A stretch of 64,000 nt of DNA from Cutaneotrichosporon cavernicola (GCF_030864355.1 NC_083396.1:372001-436000); one strand, 5' to 3'; numbered from the stretch's first letter, positions 22,501-32,219 are shown. The notes: generated by a model not told the origin, from the letters alone. Program-made: numbers and translations.

Positions 22501-22713
22501 GCCGGCGGGCATTCGCACATGCCGTCGTCGTCGTCCATCTCAGTCCCAAGCAGCGGATGGTACTCGTCCCACGGGCCCACGTCTCCACGCTCGCAGCCGC
22601 GCCGGCCCAACCTCCCGCGTGAGGCGCGCGACGCGTACACGTACAGCCCAGGGACTACGGCCGCAGCCACGACGTTGCCGACGTCGGCCCGTACCCGTGG
22701 CGAACCCTTCTAG
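19519..22713 (+). CDS. Large Ser/Pro-rich intrinsically disordered protein, 1064 aa
   Basis: An intronless frame of 1064 codons, which stands out because nearly every other gene here is split. The protein is dominated by Ser, Pro and Thr, with poly-Ser tracts and PPP runs, and resembles scaffold or cell-polarity proteins only in composition. A more ordered patch near the start (NPFFDDMAYLDQVVEVETTK then KPRIKWTARRKAE) and acidic DMPSLFDELASLDTAI (about 170) could be short binding motifs. A 13-residue unit (PSGRSPTFVQAYS) is repeated in tandem near residue 930. No domain, signal peptide or membrane helix is recognised. I chose the ATG at 19519 as the first in frame after a pyrimidine-rich leader. 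Confidence 0.8.
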   Translation: MSTDIAGLAAPVPQRPVSMASSSSGSSNTNPFFDDMAYLDQVVEVETTKKPRIKWTARRKAESMTKSGTKPSSAAVIAKVRPQRSMANIVPRAASPPPTFIPYRPPSPTHVPYRPPPPTNSSQPSFASTLRPISPSRSPSPAPGPAASFPSAPVFTLSSDSEPDMPSLFDELASLDTAISSAAPKAKLKAKKKEHRTAAGLNAGMSKLKLLKSSSSLGRSSRSSDAASTARASVSLSNSSGSSFTFTRSRSSLSSRSTNTVTSLATITTSAHTSGSDPTASAKAQASPPQLSLPTVELAPQLPPMAITGTSTSSSTPMSHTPSNPSPQRASTQPQLPDLTPRAPNLTPSRPAPAPPVLTSPRRQPLPLSISSQPVSIPITSPSSFSSYPTSSPPLINPYLPSSPPPFSSYRPSPTTTTFDQRDSSRRYSNGWYSTSSQRRPSLNGRKGSSVERQGSVSSLAPPGDYRRPSSRSMAESPCLSIIGNFPVPPDIQLDVNHQLDPGSTDHLVAQLAAVAEHESREQAREPSAVFLDEYMAFVSTPNSPNPGERERNHAQRQAHEGVGQEHSLTSEGTTASPTLLTPEVETSTLSVPWARPLSIKRSTSSNSLMVEAESARPESVMLPRDLVDFEHIPATGKHSFEPYEATDVVDPLTPAPVPVPPPRAMSRSIPAGGQEPPARRETFGQLPTLPGMPLEKSPARAARLGSSASTVSSTSELSSGSVNLTRRHRQDSAASSYSASSMYAPVASRAMRKDSGGSVVSASLSPTASGFPGVSDTLPLNIRVRDGSGSRNASSHGRLRTAAGATAPLNVARSRTASNSSSDARGGYGYSTSYDCGMASNIESLSRFNMSGHDVTRIRANSGGARLASTRPRRGSSVTTPSSVSSASNSVGPTPPGSMPSSTPHTPGMANSSQVYAPPPSYGNFAPSGRSPTFVQAYSPSGRSPTFVQAYSQSAHGSGSYNQASYEPTNGTSYNSYSASYGPSSYTSPQNSNAGGHSHMPSSSSISVPSSGWYSSHGPTSPRSQPRRPNLPREARDAYTYSPGTTAAATTLPTSARTRGEPF
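22300..22377 (+). repeat. 39-bp tandem duplication inside the Ser/Pro-rich gene
   Basis: Two adjacent, identical 39-bp units (22300-22338 and 22339-22377), in frame, encoding 13 residues each. Perfect identity implies a recent duplication. Confidence 0.95.
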
Positions 22714-23766
22714 CTAAAGAGCGCAGGCCATTGCGCGAACATTCCAACCGCTACGACCCGGTTTTGGGTATCGAGTTTGTATACTAGCACGCGCAATGCA
22801 CTGTAACGACGTGATGACATGGACTAGATGCGTAAAGGCAGGATTTGGCGCCCGCAGAAATCTGAATGCATATCATTTGAGAGGGGTCCCAATGTCCGGC
22901 TACATGGGCCGGAGCAACTCCAGCGGCGTGCGCGACGTATGGATCTGGTGTGCCTGTCGCAACACCAAAGCAGAAGGCCCTGTCAACCGCTGTTTCGCCG
23001 AGTCTTTCCTCACATGCTCACGCGAGCCCCAAACCTGGCACAAACCTGGACCAAGGAACTGACCCTTTGTCAACACCCTTGTAGTCTCAATCCACACTAG
23101 ATCAATACGCCATTCCTCACAACCCTCGGCGCGCCATGTGCTCGCACTACTACCCCTAACAGCCTTGGCCGGTTATTCAACCTTGGCCGACGGCCGGCAA
23201 CATTGTATGGTCATCAGGAGGCCGCCGTCCCCAACCCAGCTCCATCTTCTTCTTTCACACCAGTGCGACCGGTAAGCCACTCCAACCCTAGCAGGATGAG
23301 AAGATGTCACGCTCACGAGTTCTCAGGCTTCTTTTCTAATGGTCTCGGTCTCAGGCCTCAGCGTAAGTCTCAGCTTGTCAGAATTGGGGTTGTCGGACAT
23401 GAGGCTGACGACTGACAAGATATCTGTGAGTCACAGGTGAAGCTGCCTTGGTGGCGCCACCGCCACCGCCGCCACCACTGCCACTCGCCCCATCACACAT
23501 GGCTGGAAAAGCCAGTCACCGAATAGACCGCATTTAGCAATCCCCTGAATACCGTTCTTGTCAGGAGGAACTCTCACATGAACAGAAATCCTCGGAAGCT
23601 TGCATCATTTCACAATGGGTCGCCAGGTATGTGAGGGTCACGTGATTGAAGAATATTTGCCGCCGAGCTAATGCAAGGGCCAATTTCTATTGTCCGGGTA
23701 TATTCAAACCATGATGCCGAGTGGAGGTCGCGCACCTCATCCTCCACCATATCCCAACTGCCATCC
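22714..23766. other. Intergenic, no gene seen
   Basis: About one kilobase between the Ser/Pro-rich gene and tRNA-Trp. A run of CCGCCACCG-like triplets lies around 23455-23490. No supported coding sequence. Confidence 0.5.
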
Positions 23767-23853
23767 GACTCCTTAACTCAGTTGGTAGAGTGTCAGATTC
23801 CAATTGGAAAGAAAGCATCCTGACGGTCGTGTGTTCAAGTCGCACAGGGGTCG
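23767..23853 (+). tRNA. tRNA-Trp (anticodon CCA) with 14-nt intron
   Basis: Cloverleaf found by eye: acceptor GACTCCT/AGGGGTC, D arm ACTC-AGTTGGTA-GAGT, anticodon stem TCAGA with CCTGA (one A-C mismatch at the base of the loop), anticodon CCA at 23800-23802 after two T, intron 23804-23817 in the canonical position after base 37, T arm GTGTG-TTCAAGT-CGCAC, discriminator G. A TTTT run about 35 bases downstream could terminate Pol III transcription. Confidence 0.85.
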
Positions 23854-24100
23854 TGAGCGCGTCTGAGCGATGGCTCAGCAACCGCTACCTTTTGTTGGTT
23901 GACGCCGGCGTGTTCGTGCTCTATGGTACGCACTGATACACTCAACACCCACCACGAGCAGAAGAGGCCAGTATATCATTCCCAGAAGAACTTTGGGAGA
24001 TCACCGTGGCCGGAAACCATTTCAACTTGTGCACAGTAATCTGCGCACTCTTTCAAAAGAGTCCCTCTTCTCCAAAAACGTCGCCTAACCACGTTTGCTG

Positions 24101-24183
24101 CTCTCTGACGGAGAATTGAACTCCGGTCTCCCGCGGTCAACGTTAATGACAAGCGAGCATACTAGCCACTATACGATCAGAGA
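24101..24183 (-). tRNA. tRNA-Asp (anticodon GTC), copy 1, 11-nt intron
   Basis: Acceptor TCTCTGA/TCAGAGA, D arm GTAT-AGTGGCTA-GTAT, anticodon stem CTCGC/GCGGG, anticodon GTC, T arm CGGAG-TTCAATT-CTCCG, discriminator G. The intron after base 37 is 11 nt. A TTTTT terminator follows on the minus strand near 24074-24078. Exons are identical to the three other tRNA-Asp genes in this window. Confidence 0.92.
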
Positions 24184-24932
24184 TGCTGTTTTTATGTGGG
24201 TGTTAGAGCCGTCAGATTCAAGCTGGAGGTCTGCGGGAAGCGGCAGGCGTCGTAGCCTGCCGTCCCCAGTAGTTGAGAGGTGATTGTATGCACAGAGCGA
24301 TAAACACGGGCTAGGTAGATGTATTTCAGGATGTCAGGAATGCAAAGTGAAAGTCAACCGGAAACAAACCCAGGTGTCAAGTGGAGGTTTGCCACTCACC
24401 ACTCGGACCGTTTCCAACATGTACGACACCTGCCCTCAGTGCTCAAGCACTCGCGCTCGTTGCGCGCCCATTCAGACACATTATGGGCAAGTTTGAGAGC
24501 CGCGGCAAAGTCCTGAGCGTGTGCTGCTCGCGCGAGCCTTGGCACGTGGTAGCTGGTCTCAGTCTGGCATTCAACCTGGCGATACTAACTGCGGCATGGC
24601 TGGGCCGTCTTGAATGCTTGCGTAAACGAGGTGGGATTATCGACTGAACTTGCAGCCCCCAATATTTTGGAACAGCTTGGAACTTTCCAGGCATGCACTA
24701 ACAATTGAGTTGCAGCGGCATTGAATTGCCGAAAATGGTATCGCTCGCACGCGCCTGATTTCATGGTGGCGCACTAGTCGATAGATGTTCCAGAACGAGT
24801 CGACGTCAATACAAGCCTCTGAGACGGGCTCATGTTTTTCTCCTTCTTTCTCTATAGTATAAGTACTCTCATATTCTACCCATCCACAACGCAAATTACT
24901 CTCACATTCCCTCCGTCCACCGGTACAATACA
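24184..24932. other. Intergenic between tRNA-Asp and the first family A gene
   Basis: No supported gene. The last 100 bases before the start codon are pyrimidine-rich with TATAGTATAAG near 24852, a plausible promoter of the following gene. Confidence 0.4.
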
Positions 24933-25799
24933 ATGCCCCGTACCATCTTCTGGCCCATTGTCGTGCACTTTGTCTTGATCATCCATGCCGCCTTCTGGTC
25001 AGTCGTAGCAGGGGTGATGTGCGCCATCCAGCTCAACGATGGACACCTTGAAGCGACAGCGGGTGTCGTTATCTACCCCATCCTGTTCGCGTATTGCCTT
25101 GTATGGTGAGCCTCCCCAATACCCCAACTGACAGCAGGTGCTGCATGTCCCGTTCGGACTGGGTCTTAGTCTACTCGAAGGTCGACGTCGCGGCAACGAT
25201 CATTTGCGGTATTTCCTCCCTTGTCGTCGGTATCTGGAACACATGGTTGTCAGTTTCTTCAATCCTTACCGCTCAGGATTAACGTCAGTTGCATGGCTCC
25301 CACTCTCACTTTCCTCTTCCTCTCCATCTTCCTGGCCTGGTATGTCGTGACGCGTCGGGTCATGCACAGATGGAGCACGTCGATCTACTGCCTTTCGGTC
25401 TCGGACCACGACGCAAACAACATCCAAGTCTGCCCATACGTTCTTCCCATGACTGTCAATGACAACACGCCCAACCGTCCCCCCGCCATCATCTTGCGCC
25501 GCGGTCCCGTGGCGGCCATGGTGCTCCAAGAGCAGATGGAGGCCACGTCGCGGCATCTCGCTACCTTGGCAGCCAGCGGGGACGTCTCTGTCAATTCCGA
25601 AGCCCAGGCTCAGGCCCTTCGTTGCATCCACATCCTCACCGAGATCCAGCTCCTCCAGATGAGATCGCGCAGCTTGGCTCCAAGTTCAACTGATGTGCCC
25701 ACGGAAGTCCCACGTACTGGGCTTACCGTCCGTGCTCTGGCCGAGCACAATGCTGCCGAGTTCAGAGAAGCATCTGAAGCGCCGCTGACAGTGGCTTAA
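24933..25799 (+). CDS. Four-helix membrane protein, family A member 1 (264 aa)
   Basis: No known function. Starts MPRTIFWPIVVHFVLII at 24933; introns 25106-25137 (32 nt) and 25249-25288 (40 nt), both phase 2. Two hydrophobic helices (about 7-30 and 38-58), a short polar loop, then two more helices (about 70-90 and 95-115), then the motif VVTRRVMHRWSTSIYCL and a soluble tail of about 140 residues. The N-terminal WPI(V) and the TR-x-V...(L/I)Y(D/C)(L/V) motif, together with two phase-2 introns at matching sites, are shared with the genes at 26.1-26.7 and 29.1-30.5 kb, which defines the family within this window. The gene follows tRNA-Asp copy 1. Confidence 0.75.
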
Positions 25800-26068
25800 G
25801 CGTTGCAACCTCGCAAGTAGGGGATCAGGCGAAACCCCAAGCCAAGCACTTGTGCAGTAGCTTGTCACAGTCGAGTTGCTCCTTGTTTCGCTGAATCTCC
25901 TTGACTTTGAATTAATAGCGTAGTTCAGTTGCCATGCAGTTCTGTGTTCTGTGGGATTAGACTTTAGACTTCCGGTTCGTTATCTTAGTTTGATTGAAGG
26001 TATGTGGCATGTGGAAGCACTGGGTGCTGGTAGGGTACAGTACTATTCATCTGCTTCGAGTTTTGTGC

Positions 26069-26663
26069 TCATGCAAACTGCTGGAACTGCTGGGGGTTCG
26101 GGTGCTGAGCATTCTGGTTGTTCTTGAGAGCTCCGCCAGCCACGTCGACCTCTGCGACGTCGTACAGCGTCATGCCCCACTTGCCCGAGACCTTGCGCGT
26201 GCCGACGTAAACGCCCTCGAAAATGGCCCAGCCGAGGAGAATGACGAAAACGCCAATCCCGCTGATGTCAGTGTCTGTTGAATATCCGAGATCGAAGAGA
26301 CGGGGCCGATGCCGAAGGACGGAATGGAGATTGGACGGGAAGACACTCACACCAAACCGCAGAAGATGCCGATGAAGAGACCTGACAGGCACAAGATGGC
26401 GGTCAGAATAATTTCCATCTTTGTGGACATCAAAGCGCTGTGGGAGCGTTTGTGGCATACAAAGCTGATGTTAACGCGGATCCACAGTAGACGAACACAA
26501 AGATACAGTAACCAATCGTGATGATGCCGTGGATGATGGCGCCAATGCCACCCCAATAGCCTCCGATAATTAGGATAATGCCGAAGATGCTCTGGACAAG
26601 GCTGATGATGGCTACGAGGCTGAACGTGACCAGCTGTAGGATCGAGGGCCAGTAGTACGACAT
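26069..26663 (-). CDS. Four-helix membrane protein, family A member 2 (about 161 aa), first splice site irregular
   Basis: Starts MSYYWPSILQLVTFSLVAII at 26663. Exon 1 encodes two helices; after the basic loop FVCHKRSHSALMSTK a third helix (IILTAILCLSGLFIGIF) and, after intron 26262-26350 (89 nt, phase 2), a fourth helix, then FEGVYVGTRKVSGKWGMTLYDVAEVD and a short Gln/Asn tail. The ending aligns with FEAIHVATRHVPGSKLRVSLYDLAALD in the 29-kb gene. The first intron, expected at phase 2 as in both relatives, closes the frame only if it spans 26465-26484 (20 nt, donor TG), whereas the GT one base upstream shifts the frame. This is a sequence error, a non-standard donor, or a recent inactivating change. 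A TTATATC box lies about 120 bases upstream of the start. Confidence 0.65.
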
Positions 26664-28345
26664 GGTGTAACGAGTGTGGTTTAACGAGTGTGGGGTAGTT
26701 GCGAGTTGGGCAAAGGTGTGGACTGAAAAGGTAAGGAAAGAGAAATGGTTGAATGGGAGGACGAAGGGTTCGAGAGCTGGTTTATATCATTCTCTCGAAG
26801 CTCAACAGTGAACGCGTCGACGCGTCAAGCGTAAAGAGCTGTGGCTGTGAAAAGCAAACATTCAGCAAAATGGCTCTCAAGGCCTAGCCCCCCCCATTTC
26901 TTGTGTTTGACACTGCATTGTCGGGTAGGAAAAAGGTTTCAGGGGTTCAACAGGGCCAACAAGGTACAGTGGGAAAGTCTCCAACTCGTAAGCATGCTAT
27001 GCCCTGAGGTTAACCCTGGGGGCAACCTCCTTTCGTCTTCACATCCCAACTTGATCAAGTCGACCGCAAACTGTCTCTGATCATTTATCGATTACCCTAC
27101 CGAGTACAGATACCAAGACGCGTCTTGAGCAAGTAATACTGATGGGGATTTGTAGACGAGTTTGAAGAACGGACAAGTGGTTGCCTGCCCAGCCCCTCTC
27201 GGACAACAAGAGGTCTGTATGATGGCTCTCAGTCGCTCCAAGACACATACGGCAGCTGCCGTTGTTCCCAACGTCTTATGCTCATCCATGTCACGTCCGT
27301 CTTCTGGGCCAACCGAACAACCCTCTTGATGTCTTTCAAACGCACATTCTGCTTCCCGTAACTTTATCAGCGCTAAACAAGCGCAGTCGACGTTGTGCTG
27401 GTACGTGCCCCATCTCCCTGTGTTTCGCGGAAAGCGGTCAGGTACGACAGAACGCCGAACGCCAAGTTCCGTTCACATTGCGACGCGTCGTTCAGGGCAA
27501 ATCTTACGCAACTCGAGGGCTCCATTGCAACAGCCACTTTCATATGCTTGTGTTGGCTAAACAATATACAATCTCTCCTGCGGACAGTCTCAGACAGGCG
27601 TGTATACCCTGTACCGCCTCCCAGGTCCGTAAAGAACACAGCCCGAGTCTTACCCCCGGCCCCGCAGCAGTCTTTGGCCTGGCCAGCATCGCCGACGACC
27701 CATCCAAGGGAAGCGTGTGAAGGTTTAGTAATGCCCATATTCGATTGCAGTTGTACAATCTGTAGCAAGTGTGCCAATACATGCATTTCATCAGCCTGAA
27801 GCTTTCTAGCCGCCATAGCTCGGGTCGTTCCGTCCCTCGAGGAGGCTGCGGCGCTTTGCGTCGGAGCCACACGCAGTCATTGGAGCAGCTTATGGTTTGC
27901 GCGGTACGACATAGGAGCCTCAAGCGTACGGAACAAGGTATGATTATCAAACTCATGAACGGCAGGCTGCCTTGGTTAAGCTTCACAGCAACGGAGGCAT
28001 TCATTCATGAGGTCACGTGAACGGGCCAGGCACCCGGAGTAGGCAACCTCATTCAGTCCGCAGTCCAATCTACCATCCGAGCAACAATGCAACTGCACCA
28101 ACAGTCAAGCCACCTTGCAGTGTCGTCACCTGTGAGGCCTTGCGCGGGATCCAAGGATCCGAGGACGGCCCAACATGCTGAGGCCATTTCCGAGCGAGAC
28201 CGTCCTCATAGATCATTAACGAAGATGGATTCATTTGGAAGGTGACTGCCGTCGTTAGAACCAACGTTGCTATCCCAAGTCGTTCCCTTGACTGCTCTGG
28301 CGAGTCCTCTGGCCCCACGAAAGTGCGTCACATTCCTTGTTGCTA
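26664..28345. other. Intergenic region up to the Tc1 element, possible gene relic at 28070-28318
   Basis: About 1.7 kb with no supported gene. Several overlapping frames of 130-165 codons occur at 27.26-28.0 kb on both strands, without a motif or splice support. On the minus strand 28318-28070 an open frame ends in a hydrophobic GGLTVGAVALLLGW tail just downstream of the transposon; it could be the 3' end of a disrupted gene. Confidence 0.4.
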
Positions 28346-28371
28346 CAGTACCCTACCAAAAGTGTTCGGAC
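28346..28371. repeat. Left terminal inverted repeat of the Tc1/mariner element
   Basis: 26 bp beginning CAGTACCCTACC directly after a TA dinucleotide; matches the right repeat with one mismatch. Confidence 0.92.
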
Positions 28372-28561
28372 AATTTAGGCCCGTGCGCCCACTTTGAGGT
28401 GCCACACTCGTCTTTGGAAGACCGTGCAGCTTGAACTACAAGGGATAGAGATACATGGAAGGACTTAAAATGAAGCTCAATGCTTTACAGATGACAGGCC
28501 CTTGCCAAGGTCCGTGGTTATTCAACCCGCTGGTAGCTGTGAGTCTATTCCTTAGAATATA

Positions 28562-28750
28562 TCACTGACTATGCGTAGAGTCCACCAGCCTGTTGATAAG
28601 AGACTGTGGCATCTGATCCCACACTTGTTGAACTGCTTCCCAGAGCTCAGCCTCATTTCGGGGGCGCACCTCGAGTCCGCGGATACGCCTCTTGAGCTCC
28701 GCCCATACATGCTCAATGGGATTGAGGTCGCCGCACACGATCTTAGTGTA
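28562..28750 (-). pseudogene. C-terminal fragment of a Tc1-like DDE transposase
   Basis: About 60 codons from the DLNPIE motif to the stop at 28562 are recognisable and intact. The upstream part of the open frame, up to 28948, is not transposase-like and runs through the right terminal repeat. The source protein would have been about 340 residues, so most of it is deleted. Confidence 0.85.
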
Positions 28751-28853
28751 GAGTTCAATTCTGTTCTCAGAATGTGCATAGGCATCGCCGTTCCACCGGA
28801 ATCGTGCTCGGAAGACGAGATGGCGGGTTGTGCACAGTCCCAAAATCAGGATA

Positions 28854-28879
28854 GTCTGAACACTTTTGGTAGGGTACTG
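28854..28879. repeat. Right terminal inverted repeat of the Tc1/mariner element
   Basis: 26 bp ending GGTAGGGTACTG, followed by TA; inverted copy of the left repeat. Confidence 0.92.
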
Positions 28880-29137
28880 TATATATGCATCCCCATTAAC
28901 TATCTGTTGAGTAGCATTCGAGCAGGTGGCGGCCACTGTGAGCTGCACTCCTTCAAAGGGCGGTGCCTAAAATGGGGCGGCGTTGCGGCGCTTTGTGCGC
29001 CAGGAGTCCACAGTATCAGCACAGCAATGCAACACTTGCGCTGCAACCTGTGTGAGGCCCTCAGGCTTTCAGCACTTATTACTCTGGTCCTGCGTCCGTT
29101 TCCCCCTTGCCCCCAGTCCTCATCCACTCTATCGACC

Positions 29138-30498
29138 ATGCACCGCAAGCTCAACTGGCCCATTGTGGTCATGCTTGTCCTTTCCTCGCTCGCGATGGTC
29201 ATGGCCCTGTTCCAGATTATTTGGAATATTGTGTTGTTTTACTCCAGCAGTACTGCTATCGCCGAACTCGTCATTGGTATGTTGTACGCAGTCTATCTCA
29301 TTGCCTGGTGAGTGTCAATGCCAATGGTCCAGGGAGACTCGCGTGAGTGCTCGGCACATCCTCGATCCAAGTCCTAGCTGGACTGCTGGTCGATTGTGTT
29401 CAGCAAAGGCGCTGATCTTGCCTTTGCCTCCACATATCTGACTGAGCCCAGGTTCGTGAGGTTCAGGAAGAAGACCAGGTGGTTCGCGACCATTATCGTC
29501 GACTTGGTTGCCTGCGTCGTCTTCGCAGTTTCCGGTCTCGTGACCGGTCTCCTCTCTCTATTCCCAGTGTAAGTGTCTCTTGTTCATTCGCTGACATCAG
29601 TTCCCTAGGCACCTTCGCCGTTTTCACCCTCATCTTCCTGTTCGAGGCGATCCACGTTGCAACACGTCACGTCCCGGGCTCCAAGCTCCGCGTGAGCCTG
29701 TATGACCTCGCGGCCCTCGATGCGAGCAGGCAGGGGCACAACTCAAGCGGCAGCGCCGGATGGGTGGATAGGGCGGGAGGCGATGCGGGACTGCTGGATG
29801 AGGAGACCAGCCTTGAGGAGGCCCTGGTTGTCCCATACGAACAGTGGAAACCAGAAGGAGAGCACATCGAGCACCTGAACGCTCAACAGGATGCCACACA
29901 TCTGGAGCCCGCAATGGTCCCACTGTTCCACTTACCGGGGCGCCAACAGCACGACCTCTTGCGAGTGCGGAACGTGGGAAGCGAGGGTGACGTGAGGAGC
30001 AGCACGGATCCAACCAGGCCCCGGGACGTGAAGAACAGGATGATCATGGGCTCCGGCCAGAAAAGCCGGAAAGCCGAGAGAAGCCATGCCCCGAGCGCCA
30101 GCACCAGCACTGAGACTAGGCGAGACGCGGACAGCCGCAACAATGTGCAGCCAACCACGGGGACTCTCGACGTTGGCAGCGTGTCCGAAGCATGCCCCTC
30201 TTACGATGAGAGCATGGCGATATCGAGGGGCATAGTTCAACCCCGAGCCGCCCAGGTGTCCTTCTCGTCACCCGCAGTTGTGGCACCTGGGATTGGCAGT
30301 GGCGAGCGGAATCAGCGTGACTTCAACTCAGAGCCGCGTCACCAACCGACTGGCTCAAGTGAACAGAGCCGCAGCGTCGACACTGGGCTCTCGACCGACG
30401 CATACCACCTCGACCAGCCTATGCCGCAGTCTACACCCCCCGCAGTTATCCCCGAGGGCCTCAACATGAAGGGCCAGCATCTCAAGCACATTCGTTAG
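29138..30498 (+). CDS. Four-helix membrane protein with long disordered tail, family A member 3 (394 aa)
   Basis: Starts MHRKLNWPIVVMLVLSS at 29138; introns 29308-29451 (144 nt) and 29569-29600 (32 nt), both phase 2 and at the same places as in the 25-kb gene. Helices 1-2 lie before the first intron, a basic loop VRFRKKTRWFA follows, then helices 3-4, then FEAIHVATRHVPGSKLRVSLYDL. From about residue 145 the protein is a hydrophilic, Ser/Gly/Asp-rich tail of 250 residues, much longer than in the relatives, suggesting a cytosolic regulatory extension. No enzyme or transporter motif is visible. The start lies about 260 bases past the Tc1/mariner element. Confidence 0.75.
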
Positions 30499-30943
30499 GA
30501 CAGCGTAAGCAGTGGGAACAACCGTTCTCGCCCGAACGTAACCCGATTGTGAGTGCCACCAAGCTCAAGCTCAGGAGCTTCAGCAAGTAGTAGCGCTGCT
30601 GCCGACCTAGAGGAGATTACTGTGGAGGTACTTGTATCATAGACAGGGGGAGCTCATTAGGTCCCGCTTTGGTCCCGCTCTCGCTCCCTCCTTTTATAGC
30701 CGTTTGTATCTTCGTTCTGCCTCTTTCGATGTACACATATTCGTCTTCACAACCAGGCATGGTCGAGAGATGTGCGGCAGTATAGCAAAGGCAGTAGCCA
30801 AGTGAAAGCGTAGTCGTGTGAAAGTGCTAGGAGTTAGAGGAGGTCACGGTGATCGTGAGTGATAATCAGCCTTACACGGGTTATTCGAAGCAGTACATTG
30901 CCGCAGGTGGCTTCGGTGTACATGAGTTCCAAGTGTAGTTCAG
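30499..30943. other. Intergenic between convergent genes, no gene seen
   Basis: About 450 bases between the stops of the 29-kb and 31-kb genes. Only 3' untranslated sequence is expected here. Confidence 0.5.
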
Positions 30944-32219
30944 CTAACCGTCGAGCGTGACATCGTCGCTGTCGTCCCGGAGCGCAATGCCCCGCCTCCT
31001 CTCGAACCGGATGATGATGCCCAGCTGGTGTCAGTGTTGGGGCAGTGCTGAATTTTCCACCGTTAGACGAGACCGCCGATCAGTGGCACTGGTGATCCTG
31101 CCACTCTCCTCTCGAGCCCTTAATCGGTCCGTCCAGCTCAGAACACCACACTCACCATAATGAGCACGCCCACGGCTCCAGCAATACTCAACGCCCACAC
31201 ACTGCCGTCAGCTCGCAGAACGCACCAAGCAGGCTACTCACAAGTACATGAAGGGCGTGACCTCAAAGTCGTACTCGTGAAATCGGGGAAACGAGAACGG
31301 CGCAGAGACAACCGTGAACGCGACGGAGAGAAGTAGAGCGAGTTTGGCGCGCAGATAGAACTTGTCCTGCGTCGCAGTGGACCACGGGCCACGCATCACG
31401 CTACGGTCAGTGAACATGACAAGTAGGAACTCACGCGAACGCGCCGTAGGTGACGATAAAGAACGCGAGGAAAATACCTATGATAATGGCCACGAAGGAT
31501 CCTGACGTGCGCACCGGTGACCACATGGCTGTTGCTAAAGTGATAAGGGGGGCAGCCGTGACGGTCGCCTGCAGTGCGGCGAGGTATCCGGCCCAACGGT
31601 AGAGGATGGTGCGATGCCCGCCGATGACGTCCCGTGGCGGCGTGGCAAGCTCAACCTCGGGGAGTGCTACATCGCCATCACCCGTGAGCCCCTCCTCATC
31701 CTTGCTATGGAGAGCGAGGATAAGATAAGTGAGGACCTAATGTCAGCGACGCGACAGAAAAACTAACGGAGAACCCGAAAGTAGTCGTCAAGATGACCTG
31801 GACGATGAACATCCTGTTGTCAGCGCTGCCTAACCCACAGACGCACCACAAAGGATTGCCCGCTTGCGGTGTCGACTCGCGCTCACGGTGGACCCAGAGG
31901 AAGACGCTATCGAGGATGCCGACAGCTAGTGTGCCGGCGACCAGCGCCAACTCACTCCAACGCGGTCGGTCGAGGCACACCCTATAGTCAGCGCGGCCGT
32001 CTAGGGACGTACACAACGAAAGCGAGGAGGATCAGCGCAGCTGCACCAGCCTGCAACCCCTCGGCCCAGCCGTAGTCTAGCTGGACTGGTGTCAGTCAGA
32101 TCCGAACGGAGGGGATTACATGCGTAGTTGATGACGGGGAGGGTCATCAAGAGGAGGTAAGGGAGGATGAAGAATTGGAGGCCCGTGTAGAGGGCACGCC
32201 GGACAACCGGAGCGTTCAT
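30944..32219 (-). CDS. Polytopic membrane protein, family C member 1 (313 aa)
   Basis: Unrecognised family. Starts MNAPVVRRALYTGLQFF at 32219 and needs seven introns to stay in frame: 32086-32119, 31982-32012, 31814-31846, 31737-31767, 31401-31434, 31202-31241 and 31025-31155; six are 31-40 nt and the last is 131 nt. The product has about eight hydrophobic helices with one long acidic loop in the middle (HSKDEEGLTGDGD, then VELATPPRDV) and a short acidic C-terminus (RDDSDDVTLDG). The next gene upstream on the same strand shows the same plan and a similar loop, so the two look like tandem paralogues. Eight helices with a central acidic loop suggests a transporter or receptor-like protein, but no motif supports either. 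Confidence 0.7.

Larger units (their letters stand above)
28346..28879 (-). mobile_element. Internally deleted Tc1/mariner element, 534 bp
   Basis: Bounded by 26-bp terminal inverted repeats (28346-28371 and 28854-28879, one mismatch) that begin CAGTACCC and end GGGTACTG, each flanked by TA, the target duplicated by Tc1/mariner elements. The minus strand between them keeps only the C-terminal end of a transposase (DLNPIEHVWAELKRR, then LWEAVQQVWDQMPQ and LINRLVDS), carrying the last acidic residue of the DDE/D triad; the DNA-binding part and the first two catalytic Asp are missing. It is therefore non-autonomous, a MITE-like derivative that could move only with a transposase supplied in trans. 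Confidence 0.92.

Noticed and set aside
27262..28020. Several overlapping 130-165-codon open frames on both strands
   Set aside because: They overlap each other, lack motifs and splice support and have no coding-type composition.
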